From JAVBOO01 sp031550435 (GTDB lineage Bacteria > Bacillota > Clostridia > Lachnospirales > WRAX01), in assembly GCA_031550435.1 (NCBI GenBank), contig JAVBOO010000035.1, positions 1 through 26,631 on the forward strand: a stretch of 26,631 bases of DNA, given 5' to 3'. This document shows positions 14,646 to 22,091 of this stretch, piece by piece. Positions within the stretch are counted from its first letter, which is position 1. Each line of letters starts with the position of its first letter. The position numbers and the translations under genes are program-made. The notes under the pieces are model-generated. The model searched no databases and was not told the origin of the DNA. It worked only from the letters and a program-made list of their open reading frames with translations.

Positions 14646-17210
14646 TTAGGCAAAGGGTTTGATGCCTGCCGACAGAAACGTAATATGTTCCCCGTCCAAT
14701 TTAAACACGAGTTCAAGCACAAGATAACTGTCCGGGTTCTCGAGTATATCGCTCTCGAGTGCGTTTATCGCCAATTCGCGAGTGTATTGGCTGTCGTCGG
14801 TGTTAATCTTCGCTATTTTGTCGGGCACAAACGGGCGGCCGTCTTTGCCATACGCCTGAATATAGGCGTTATAGTCGATAAGCGATACAAGGCATTTATA
14901 GCTCCCGTCGGGCTGTTTTTCCGAGCCGTGAAGCACATATCTCAGCCAGACGCTCGGCGCGCTGTTCGGGTACATGCCTGTTTTGTAAGTTCCGTCGGTT
15001 TGTTTTTCCGTAATTTTATCGAGATAGCCGTAATCTAACTTAGATAACATCGCTTCTCCGAAAATATCTGCTATATTCTCTTTTATCTGATCGAGGGTAA
15101 AAATTTTGTCCCCATACGGACTCGCGGAGTATATCCTTCCGCGATACGCTCCCGTTTCGAGTATCATTGCGCTCATATCTTCGCCTATCGCTGACTCGGA
15201 GTTAAAATCCTTTATTAAATAGCCGCTGAAAAGACTTTGCAAGAACGAAACGATAAGCGCTTCGTCCTCGGTGTATTCCGGTCTGCCGATAATATCCTGC
15301 GGAGCTTCCGTAGCATCCCGTTCTTCGGACACCGGTTTATCTTCGGCTGCAGCGGAGGGTTTATCAAAAACAACACTTTGCGCAAGCGCCATTAGGTCAT
15401 CCTCTTTTCCGTATCGAAGATCAAGCCAAAAATCGTACCAAAGGCCGTTGTTTTCAAGCGTTATTCTAAGCTCATCGTGAAGTTCGGCCGTCTCAGAAAA
15501 GGGAGAAGAATCGCACGAATACAGCCGCCTTGTCGCCTGGCCGGAAAAGCCCGAAAGCCCTTCGGATTCAAGGAGTACCCTATGGTTATAGCTTTCGGGA
15601 TACTCGGATACACCGACACCCGCTATCATTTCGTTTTCTTTCCAAAGGCTGAAGCCGTCGCCGAAATCATCGCGATAGCTGTATTTGTAGAGGCTTTCGG
15701 GTATTTCGAACGTGTAGCTCTCGCGCAGCATGCGCCTGTCATAGGGATAGTCCGCGAGAGGGAACCGGTTGTCGGGATATTTATCAAGATAGGCCAGAGC
15801 CGACAAAAGCTTGGAACGGTCGCCTTCCCATAACTTCGCGGGGTCGCCGAAACGGGCAAAATCTATGCGGGAAAAGTATGACTCGCTCGCCAAGGTATCG
15901 CTGTTTACCTCGGAGTAATCTTCATAAAAATCGACAACTTCAAGATTGCCGATAAGTCCGAACAGCATCAGGGCGTTTTTAGTGCGTATATTTTCGGCTG
16001 CAGTGTCGGTGGTCGTGTCATAAGGATTTGCCGTATCGACAGGTTTATATTTGACGGTAAGTTTATAAGGCTGCTCCGATGAGTCTATCTCAAAAATGTC
16101 TTTTTTGAGTCTTTCATCAGGGACAGGCAGAAGCTCCAGAATTCCGCCTACTTTGCTGTTGTCTCCAACATAAGCGGTTTTCATTGAGTAGAGCCTGTCA
16201 TATTCGTTTTGCTGCCGTTCTGTTCTGCCGTTTGTTATCAAAAATATACATGCGACCGCGATAGCGGCCAGAGAAACAAGGCTTACGGATAATGCGGGCC
16301 TCCTGTAGGAGAGTATGTTTTTTATTCTTGATTTCACGCCCGTTTCGCCGAAGGCCAAGGGGGCAACAGCGCTGCTTTTGTTAACGGACAAAGCCAAAAG
16401 CGCGTTAGAGTAATCAATGCGCATGTCATGGGCAGAAACTCTAAGCACAGCCTCGTCGCAGCTCATTTCCATGTCTTTTGTCATGAGTGAGTAACAGTAC
16501 CACATTAACGGGTTAAACCAGTGCAGGCATACCGCAAGGAAGGCGACGGGTTTTATGATGTGGTCAAATCTGCGGATATGCGTTTGTTCGTGCAGCAGTA
16601 TGCAATTCAGCCGTTCTGCGGGCATTGCCGACGGTATATATATTCTCGGCTTGAAAAAACCCAGAACAAACGGCGCGGCAATTATCGAGCTTTCCCAAAT
16701 ATTGCCTTGCAGCAGTATGGCTCCGTCAAGACGCCGTTTCAGGCGGATATAGCCAAAAAAAGCATAGGCCGAGGCAAGAGCAAAACCTGAAAGCCACAGC
16801 CATGCAAGCACATCAATCGGGCTTATGGGGTCAATGCTGTTTTGCGGAGTCGGGGCAGGGGCAGAGCGGTCGATTATCATGTTCAGCGGCTCGTCTATCA
16901 TCGGCAGGCCGCTGTTAATGCCTCTAAACACCGGTCTTTGCTCTTCGGGACGCGTGTAAACCCGCAAAGAATCTGCGAACGCTGCTTCTGCGCTATAAGT
17001 CTGTTCGCCTTGAGCGGGTTTGGCGGGCATCAAGCTAAGCCCGCTCTCAAAGGAAACAGGGCAGACAAGCCGAAAAATCACGGGTATCCAGAGGAGGTAT
17101 GAAAAGACTTTTGGAGCTTTGCGAAGAAGAATTCTAATAACGATAACAACGGACGCAACTATGCTCGCGGTAAAGCTCATGTTGAGGATTGTAACGAACA
17201 GTTCGCTCAC
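14646..17210 (-). CDS. BlaR1/MecR1-type M56 membrane metalloprotease sensor
   Basis: A protein of 854 residues. BlaR1-type proteins sense an external signal and trigger cleavage of their BlaI partner. Seen here: four membrane segments (about 9-29, 34-50, 133-153 and 306-327), the zinc motif HEQTH (207-211) and MEMSCDEAVL (about 248-257) typical of M56. After the last helix comes a DUF4825-like domain (about 334-450, RLYSMKTAYVGDNSKV), then about 400 further extracellular residues that I do not recognise. No penicillin-binding-protein sensor (SxxK, SxN, KTG) was seen, so the ligand is probably not a beta-lactam. GTG at 17210 overlaps the blaI stop (GTGA) and follows GGAGG. The C-terminal codons may have been altered by an insertion. 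Confidence 0.88.
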   Translation of the reverse strand: MSELFVTILNMSFTASIVASVVIVIRILLRKAPKVFSYLLWIPVIFRLVCPVSFESGLSLMPAKPAQGEQTYSAEAAFADSLRVYTRPEEQRPVFRGINSGLPMIDEPLNMIIDRSAPAPTPQNSIDPISPIDVLAWLWLSGFALASAYAFFGYIRLKRRLDGAILLQGNIWESSIIAAPFVLGFFKPRIYIPSAMPAERLNCILLHEQTHIRRFDHIIKPVAFLAVCLHWFNPLMWYCYSLMTKDMEMSCDEAVLRVSAHDMRIDYSNALLALSVNKSSAVAPLAFGETGVKSRIKNILSYRRPALSVSLVSLAAIAVACIFLITNGRTERQQNEYDRLYSMKTAYVGDNSKVGGILELLPVPDERLKKDIFEIDSSEQPYKLTVKYKPVDTANPYDTTTDTAAENIRTKNALMLFGLIGNLEVVDFYEDYSEVNSDTLASESYFSRIDFARFGDPAKLWEGDRSKLLSALAYLDKYPDNRFPLADYPYDRRMLRESYTFEIPESLYKYSYRDDFGDGFSLWKENEMIAGVGVSEYPESYNHRVLLESEGLSGFSGQATRRLYSCDSSPFSETAELHDELRITLENNGLWYDFWLDLRYGKEDDLMALAQSVVFDKPSAAAEDKPVSEERDATEAPQDIIGRPEYTEDEALIVSFLQSLFSGYLIKDFNSESAIGEDMSAMILETGAYRGRIYSASPYGDKIFTLDQIKENIADIFGEAMLSKLDYGYLDKITEKQTDGTYKTGMYPNSAPSVWLRYVLHGSEKQPDGSYKCLVSLIDYNAYIQAYGKDGRPFVPDKIAKINTDDSQYTRELAINALESDILENPDSYLVLELVFKLDGEHITFLSAGIKPFA
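14661..14670. repeat. 10-bp direct repeat, right copy
   Basis: GATGCCTGCC inside the 3' end of blaR1, where it encodes part of SAGI on the minus strand. It is identical to 14541-14550. Confidence 0.5.
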
Positions 17211-17566
17211 TCCGCCGCCTCCTCGATCATTTTTTTGATTTCCGAAGCTTCTTTGTAAGAAAGCTTTTTACCTTTTATAAACGCGGCAACAAACTCCGGC
17301 AAAGAGCCGTTAAAAGTGCGTTTCAAAAATTCGTCGCCCTCGGAGAGCTGAACTTGCTCCTTGGGGATAAGAACCGAGACAACGGTATTTACGTTCTTAA
17401 CTATACCTTTTTCGCACATGCGTCTTATGGCGTTATATGTGGTGCTTCTTTTCCAACCCAGCTCGCGCTCGCAAATTTTGCTCAGCTCTCCGGAGTTAAC
17501 CGGGGCACATTCCCAGACTATGATCATAAACCTGAAATCACTGTCCCATATATGCGGTTTTTCCAA
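17207..17566 (-). CDS. BlaI/MecI/CopY-family transcriptional repressor
   Basis: A winged-helix repressor of 119 residues. N-terminal DNA-binding part about 7-75: WDSDFRFMIIVWECAPVNSGEL, then LGWKRSTTYNAIRRMCEKG as the recognition region. The C-terminal helices dimerise and hold the site cleaved in response to BlaR1 in known systems. The start is TTG at 17566, with GGGAGG 8 bases upstream. Its stop overlaps the blaR1 start, so the two are translationally coupled. A long double dyad immediately upstream is the obvious operator, which implies autoregulation. No beta-lactamase gene is present. Confidence 0.9.
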   Translation of the reverse strand: MEKPHIWDSDFRFMIIVWECAPVNSGELSKICERELGWKRSTTYNAIRRMCEKGIVKNVNTVVSVLIPKEQVQLSEGDEFLKRTFNGSLPEFVAAFIKGKKLSYKEASEIKKMIEEAAE

Positions 17567-17581
17567 ATCGAAAGCCTCCCC

Positions 17582-17627
17582 TGTGTTTATGGTTATAAAC
17601 TATTATCAGTTTATAACTATAAACACA
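17582..17627. promoter_or_regulatory. Double-dyad operator for the BlaI-type repressor
   Basis: TGTGTTTATGGTTATAAACT (17582-17601) and AGTTTATAACTATAAACACA (17608-17627) are complementary at 19 of 20 positions. Each arm is itself a dyad, GTTTAT-N4-ATAAAC, at 17585-17600 and 17609-17624, with centres 24 bp apart. It overlaps the predicted -10 of blaI. BlaI operators are short dyads at this kind of position. Confidence 0.8.
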
Positions 17628-17636
17628 TTTTGTCAA
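17608..17636 (-). promoter_or_regulatory. Promoter of blaI-blaR1
   Basis: On the minus strand a consensus TTGACA (17631-17636), a 17-nt spacer and TAAACT (17608-17613). The -10 lies inside the double dyad, so repressor binding would block RNA polymerase. Confidence 0.6.
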
Positions 17637-17774
17637 CAAAAAAGCTGCTAAATAGATATGTTTTATCCGCTTTGTGATATTGCGCAAAAAGCTGTGGGCA
17701 GACGCAGAAAAAAATGTGCGGTTTGTACAGCCGAGACGCGCGTTAGCCGGCCGCATATGCGGACAGGAGGGAAA

Positions 17775-17834
17775 TTGTCGGTTTATGACGCTTTAACGGC
17801 GGCATACTTAAACGTAATTGATATTTGCGCTTAA
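17775..17834 (+). CDS. Possible 19-residue small ORF
   Basis: TTG at 17775 with AGGAGG (17765-17770) 4 bases upstream; it encodes about 19 residues ending VIDICA before TAA. The perfect ribosome site is the only support. It ends about 40 bases before the -35 of the symporter gene. It could be chance. Confidence 0.2.
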   Translation: MSVYDALTAAYLNVIDICA

Positions 17835-17874
17835 TTTAGGTTTAAGCAAATGTATTATGTTTGTTAAAACCGGC

Positions 17875-17903
17875 TTGATTTTACCTGTACTATTGTTTAG
17901 AAT
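17875..17903 (+). promoter_or_regulatory. Putative promoter of the Na/Pi symporter-like gene
   Basis: TTGATT (17875-17880), a 17-nt spacer and TAGAAT (17898-17903). This gives a leader of about 75 bases. The GCTTAA dyad lies just upstream, where an activator could bind. Confidence 0.5.
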
Positions 17904-17986
17904 AAAATCGGACAATAATGATGTGTAGATGTCGCGTTGACAGATAACAAATGTGATGTTGAGTGGCGACAAAATTGGGGGCACAA

Positions 17987-19636
17987 ATGAGTATTGGGGA
18001 AATTGTTTTAATGTTGACTACGTTTGCCGGCGGAGTCGGAATGTTCCTTTACGGAATGCACACTATGGCAGCGGGTCTTCAAAAGACTTCCGCAGGTAAG
18101 ATGAAGCAGTTTTTGACCGTAATTACAAAAAACAAATTCTTTGCGGTCTTGGTTGGCATTGTTGTAACAGTGCTTGTTCAGTCTTCATCGGCGACAACGG
18201 TTATGGTAGTCGGTTTTGTTAACGCGGGTATTATGAATCTAACGCAATCAGTCGGCGTTATAATGGGCGCGAATATAGGAACAACTTTTACGAGCTGGCT
18301 GGTGGCCAGCGTCGAATGGTCACAGTATTTTAATCTTGAAAAAATCGCGCCTGTCGCGATGCTTTTCGGCGCTGTAATGGTAGTGTTTTTCAGAAAGCAC
18401 AAAGTTACGCAGATAGGCGAGATTATAGTCGGGTTCGGTATCTTGTTTATCGGTATTTCGACCATGTCGGTAGCGGTTAAGGACCTGAGAGACCTTCCGA
18501 TAATTGCAGAGTTGTTCACGCAGTTCGGTACAAATCCGCTTTTGGGCGTTGCCGTCGGAGCACTCGTAACGGCATGCATACAGTCTAGCCTCGCTTCTAT
18601 ATCGATTTTGCAGACACTTGCGGCTTTAGGGATTGTGCCGGTAAGCGCGGCCGTATATATAATAATGGGTCAGAACATAGGCACATGTATAACCGCGATA
18701 CTTTCGAGTATAGGCACATCAACAAACGCCAAACGCGCGGCCGGTATTCATTTGTTGTTTAACATGATGGGAACGCTGATATTTACCGTGGGGGTAATAA
18801 TTTTCTTTACGTTTATTAACAGGGAAATCGGTTCCGAGGCCGTAACAATGACGCAGATAAGCTTTATTCATACTCTTTTCAACGTCGGGACGACCATAAT
18901 TATTTATCCGTTCAGCGGAATGCTTGTAACGCTCAGCCAACGCTTTATAAAAGAAAAGAAAGAGACAAAGCGCAAGGCGGCGCGTCTCGACGACAGAATA
19001 ATGACGACTCCCGCATTCGCCATTGAAAACAGTTTCTCGGAAGTTATCAGACTTACAGAGCTTGTCAGGGAAAATCTTGTCGCGAGTACCCGTTCACTTC
19101 TTGAGAGGGATACGAGCGGCATAGCGAAAATACTTGAAAGAGAAGAAGAAATCGACGAGTTGGAACATGCGGTCACAGAATACCTCGTCAAACTGTGCAA
19201 CGAAGAGCTTAACGACCCCGAGAGCGCGACTGTGGCGGCATATCTGCACTGTCTGACCGATATAGAAAGAGTCGGGGATCACAGTGAAAACATTGCCGAA
19301 ATAACACAGTTTATAACCGAAAAAGACATAGTATTCTCAGACACGGCACTAAGCGAGCTTTCGCGGCTCGTTGATATATGCGTTGCCTGCTTTGACAACT
19401 GCGTTAAGGCTCTCGGCGACCATAGCACCGAAACGTTCAGACTTGTCGAAAAAGGCGAGGACGACACGGATATCCTCGTCAAGGAAATGCGCAGCCTGCA
19501 TATAACAAGACTTGCCTCGAACGAATGCAAGCCGGTAAACGGAGTCGCATATCTCGACGCGCTGACGAATATGGAAAGAATCACGGATCACTGCCTTAAC
19601 ATAGCCGAGTCGGCAATGCTTAAGGACACCATCTGA
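17987..19636 (+). CDS. Na+/phosphate symporter-like protein with PhoU-like domain
   Basis: A protein of 549 residues. The membrane half (about 5-315) has the inverted duplication of type II Na/Pi cotransporters: QSSSATT (65-71) with GANIGTT (94-100), and QSSLAS (199-204) with GQNIGTC (228-234). The cytoplasmic half (about 345-549) is helical and PhoU-like, with ERVGDHSENIAE and ERITDHCLNIAE repeats. Family role: sodium-coupled phosphate uptake or export; direction is not known from sequence. The ATG at 17987 was chosen over a GTG 8 codons upstream because GGGGG lies 5 bases before it. It is probably transcribed alone; the next gene starts 89 bases later. Confidence 0.9.
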   Translation: MSIGEIVLMLTTFAGGVGMFLYGMHTMAAGLQKTSAGKMKQFLTVITKNKFFAVLVGIVVTVLVQSSSATTVMVVGFVNAGIMNLTQSVGVIMGANIGTTFTSWLVASVEWSQYFNLEKIAPVAMLFGAVMVVFFRKHKVTQIGEIIVGFGILFIGISTMSVAVKDLRDLPIIAELFTQFGTNPLLGVAVGALVTACIQSSLASISILQTLAALGIVPVSAAVYIIMGQNIGTCITAILSSIGTSTNAKRAAGIHLLFNMMGTLIFTVGVIIFFTFINREIGSEAVTMTQISFIHTLFNVGTTIIIYPFSGMLVTLSQRFIKEKKETKRKAARLDDRIMTTPAFAIENSFSEVIRLTELVRENLVASTRSLLERDTSGIAKILEREEEIDELEHAVTEYLVKLCNEELNDPESATVAAYLHCLTDIERVGDHSENIAEITQFITEKDIVFSDTALSELSRLVDICVACFDNCVKALGDHSTETFRLVEKGEDDTDILVKEMRSLHITRLASNECKPVNGVAYLDALTNMERITDHCLNIAESAMLKDTI

Positions 19637-19660
19637 TGCGGCTTGGTCAAGGGTGCGCGC

Positions 19661-19699
19661 CGCATGCGGTTTTGACTGCGGTACCCGCAAAACGCATAC
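19661..19699 (+). other. Hairpin between the symporter gene and pgk
   Basis: CGCATGCGgTTTTG (19661-19674) pairs with CAAAACGCATACG (from 19688), with one bulged G and one C-A mismatch. No T tract follows, so it is more likely an mRNA leader or processing structure than a terminator. Confidence 0.35.
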
Positions 19700-19725
19700 G
19701 CATCAAATATTCGGAAGGAGAAAAC

Positions 19726-20919
19726 ATGCTTAACAAGAAAACTGTTGACGATCTTAACGTAAAAGGAAAACGAGTTTTGGTAAGATGCGATTTTAATGTA
19801 CCGCTGGAGAACGGAAACATAACAGATGAAAACAGAATTACCGCAGCGCTTCCAACGATAAAGAAATTGATGAACGACGGCGGGAAAGTTATACTATGCT
19901 CGCACCTCGGAAAGCCGAAAGGCCCGAGCCCGAGCGATAGCCTGGCTCCTGTGGCTGTTCGTCTTTCGAAGCATTTGGGCAAAGCTGTCGTGTTCGCTGC
20001 AGATGAAGAGGTGGTCGGAGCAAACGCCGTAAAAGCCGTTGAAAGTATGAATGATGGTGATGTCATTCTGCTTGAAAACACACGCTTTCGCAAAGAAGAG
20101 ACCAAGAACGAGGAAGCTTTTTCAAAAGACCTTGCTTCAATAGCCGATATTTTTGTTAACGACGCTTTCGGCTCTGCCCACAGGGCACATTGCTCTACGG
20201 TCGGAGTAGCCGGCTTTGTCAAAGAGACTGCGGTCGGATACCTTATGGAGAAGGAAATCGAGTTTCTCGGAAACACGGTTAACAATCCGGTGAGGCCGTT
20301 TGCCGCGGTACTCGGCGGAGCAAAGGTTTCGGACAAAATAAACGTTATAAACAATCTGCTTGAGAAAGTGGATATACTCATCATAGGCGGAGGAATGGCC
20401 TATACGTTCCTGAAGGCTCAGGGCTTTAACGTCGGGAAATCACTGCTTGAAGAGGACAAAGTCGAGTACGCGAAAGAAATGATACAAAAAGCAAAGGACA
20501 AGGGCGTCAGCTTCCTTCTTCCCGTTGATACCGTAGTCGTCAAGGAGTTCAAAAACGACACGGAATTTAAAACGGTCGATTCTTCCGGTATTGAAGACGA
20601 TTGGATGGGCGTCGATATAGGAGAGAAAACCTGCAAGCTTTTTACAGACGCGCTTTCAGGAGCAAAAACCGTTTGTTGGAACGGGCCAATGGGCGTTTTC
20701 GAGTTCGAAAATTTTGCCAAAGGCACGATAGCTGTAGCAAAGGCTCTTGCGGGTATAAACGGAACAACCGTTATCGGCGGCGGCGACTCGGCTGCCGCGG
20801 TAAACAGGCTCGGCTTCGGTGATAAAATGTCTCATATTTCCACAGGCGGCGGAGCTTCGCTCGAGTTCCTGGAAGGCATTGAGCTGCCGGGAATTACCGC
20901 GGTTCAGTACAAACGGTAA
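19726..20919 (+). CDS. pgk: Phosphoglycerate kinase
   Basis: A cytoplasmic glycolytic enzyme of 397 residues (1,3-bisphosphoglycerate + ADP to 3-phosphoglycerate + ATP). Signatures in order: VRCDFNVPLENG, CSHLGKPKG, NDAFGSAHRAHCSTVG, GGAKVSDKINVI, NGPMGVFE, GGGDSAAAV and STGGGASLEFLEG. The start at 19726 has GAAGGAG upstream and gives the normal family length; a 30-codon extension overlapping the symporter stop has no homology. It is followed after 61 bases by tpiA, and the two are likely cotranscribed. Confidence 0.98.
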   Translation: MLNKKTVDDLNVKGKRVLVRCDFNVPLENGNITDENRITAALPTIKKLMNDGGKVILCSHLGKPKGPSPSDSLAPVAVRLSKHLGKAVVFAADEEVVGANAVKAVESMNDGDVILLENTRFRKEETKNEEAFSKDLASIADIFVNDAFGSAHRAHCSTVGVAGFVKETAVGYLMEKEIEFLGNTVNNPVRPFAAVLGGAKVSDKINVINNLLEKVDILIIGGGMAYTFLKAQGFNVGKSLLEEDKVEYAKEMIQKAKDKGVSFLLPVDTVVVKEFKNDTEFKTVDSSGIEDDWMGVDIGEKTCKLFTDALSGAKTVCWNGPMGVFEFENFAKGTIAVAKALAGINGTTVIGGGDSAAAVNRLGFGDKMSHISTGGGASLEFLEGIELPGITAVQYKR

Positions 20920-20980
20920 TATCCGTTCAAAGTCAATTAATCAGTGTTTACCTAAAAATAGTTATCGACGAGGTGTACCG

Positions 20981-21730
20981 ATGAGAAATAAAATTATCGC
21001 GGGCAACTGGAAAATGAACAAAACGCCGGCCGAGGCTGGGGTATTTGCGGCCGAGCTTGCAAAGACGATTAGACCCGGTTCGGCTGAGATTATATTCTGC
21101 GTTCCTTTCACGGATATCTGCGCTGTTAAAGATGCAGTTAAAGGAACTGCCATCGCTGTCGGCGCGCAAAATCTTCATTTTGAGGATTCCGGGGCATATA
21201 CCGGTGAAATTTCGGCAAAAATGCTTATTGATGCCGGCGTTAAATATGTTATAATCGGTCACTCCGAGAGAAGAGAGTATTTTGCGGAAACCGACGAGAC
21301 CGTTAATAAAAAAGTCAAGAAAGCGTTCGAGGCCGGGCTTTTGCCCATAATCTGCGTCGGAGAAAAACTTTCGCAAAGAGAGCAGGGTATTACGGTCGAG
21401 CTTGTCAGAATGCAGACAAAGCTTGCGCTCAAAGACATACCGAAAGACGATGCCGAGAAAGCGGTAATCGCTTATGAACCTATCTGGGCAATCGGAACAG
21501 GCGTGACCGCCACAAGCGCTCAGGCACAGGAGGTTTGTTCGGCTATCAGGCAAGTTCTTTCGGAAATTTATGATAAGACTGCCGCAGATAAAATACGTAT
21601 TCAGTATGGCGGAAGTGTTAACGCCGCAAATGCCGCGGAGCTTTTCGGCATGGCCGATATTGACGGCGGGCTTGTCGGCGGAGCCAGCCTTAAGCCTGAA
21701 TTTGCGGCGATTGCGGAAGCGGGAAACTAG
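20981..21730 (+). CDS. tpiA: Triosephosphate isomerase
   Basis: A TIM-barrel isomerase of 249 residues that interconverts dihydroxyacetone phosphate and glyceraldehyde 3-phosphate. The catalytic residues are visible: Lys in GNWKMN, His in IIGHSERRE and Glu in AYEPIWAIGTG. Loop 6 reads IGTGVTATSAQA, with Val where many homologues have Lys, a tolerated variant. The phosphate-binding QYGGSVNAAN and GGLVGGASL close the protein. The start at 20981 has GAGG 8 bases upstream; the open frame extends 54 codons further into pgk without homology. Confidence 0.98.
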   Translation: MRNKIIAGNWKMNKTPAEAGVFAAELAKTIRPGSAEIIFCVPFTDICAVKDAVKGTAIAVGAQNLHFEDSGAYTGEISAKMLIDAGVKYVIIGHSERREYFAETDETVNKKVKKAFEAGLLPIICVGEKLSQREQGITVELVRMQTKLALKDIPKDDAEKAVIAYEPIWAIGTGVTATSAQAQEVCSAIRQVLSEIYDKTAADKIRIQYGGSVNAANAAELFGMADIDGGLVGGASLKPEFAAIAEAGN

Positions 21731-21753
21731 GCTGAACGTTTAAATTAACAATA

Positions 21754-21960
21754 GGCAAAGGTGCAATATCGACTTTTTGACCGGCCTTGGTTCAAAACTC
21801 CATTCGGCTTAGATTTTAGAAGCCCACAAATAGGACTTTCTAAATTCGTTGCCGAAAGTTTTTCACGCTACTCACGTGTTTCGCTTTGCGAAACCGGGCT
21901 TCGCCCGCCGATATCTTTCGGACACTGCTGCGAAAAATTCGAGTTTTACACCATTGCCAG
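21754..21960 (+). repeat. Structured intergenic element A (after tpiA)
   Basis: It is homologous to 23421-23560: shared blocks include TGCAATATCG, GCAAAACTC-like CAAAACTC, ATTCG-TGCCG, GTTTTTC and AATTCGAGTTT (21936-21946). An outer stem GGCAA (21754-21758)/TTGCC (21849-21853) encloses an inner stem TTTAGAA (21815-21821)/TTCTAAA (21838-21844). Both stems correspond to stems in the other copy with compensatory changes. A further pair, CCGAAAG (21852-21858)/CTTTCGG (21915-21921), encloses two small hairpins missing from the other copy. It begins 24 bases after tpiA and ends upstream of eno. It could be a 3' UTR or terminator-like RNA, or a mobile intergenic repeat. Confidence 0.6.
21878..21907 (+). 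other. Two abutting hairpins inside element A
   Basis: GTTTCGC-TTT-GCGAAAC (21878-21894) is followed without gap by CGGGC-TTC-GCCCG (21895-21907). Both stems are perfect. They lie in a segment that has no counterpart in the copy after eno. Confidence 0.65.
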
Positions 21961-22033
21961 TAGAATTTAAAACCAAAACTTATGCCGCATAGAACTTCGG
22001 AGTCTTCGCACGGTTTATGAAACACTCTCGACA

Positions 22034-22050
22034 ATTCGAATACATCGAAT
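22034..22050 (+). other. Small hairpin in the eno leader
   Basis: ATTCGA-ATACA-TCGAAT, a perfect 6-bp stem, followed by GTTTTC; 41 bases before the eno start. It could be a weak attenuator or leader stem. Confidence 0.35.
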
Positions 22051-22091
22051 GTTTTCGGCTGACAGCAAATTCATTTTGAAAGGATGAAAGA

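Larger units (their letters stand above)
17637..17962. other. Divergent intergenic region before the symporter gene
   Basis: 326 bases with no conserved gene. It contains a perfect 12-bp palindrome CCGCATATGCGG (17751-17762), an AGGAGG site followed by a 19-codon frame (17775-17834), a GCTTAA-N7-TTAAGC dyad (17829-17847) and the symporter promoter (17875-17903). Confidence 0.5.

Noticed and set aside
13877..17566. Beta-lactam resistance locus
   Set aside because: BlaI and BlaR1 are present as families, but there is no beta-lactamase or PBP2a-like gene and no penicillin-binding sensor motif in the tail.
19647..20384. 245-codon minus-strand open frame
   Set aside because: Antisense to pgk, Ser/Phe-rich translation typical of a shadow frame.
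20819..20980. 54-codon extension of tpiA into pgk
   Set aside because: The family N-terminus MRNKIIAGNWKMN begins at 20981 with its own GAGG site.
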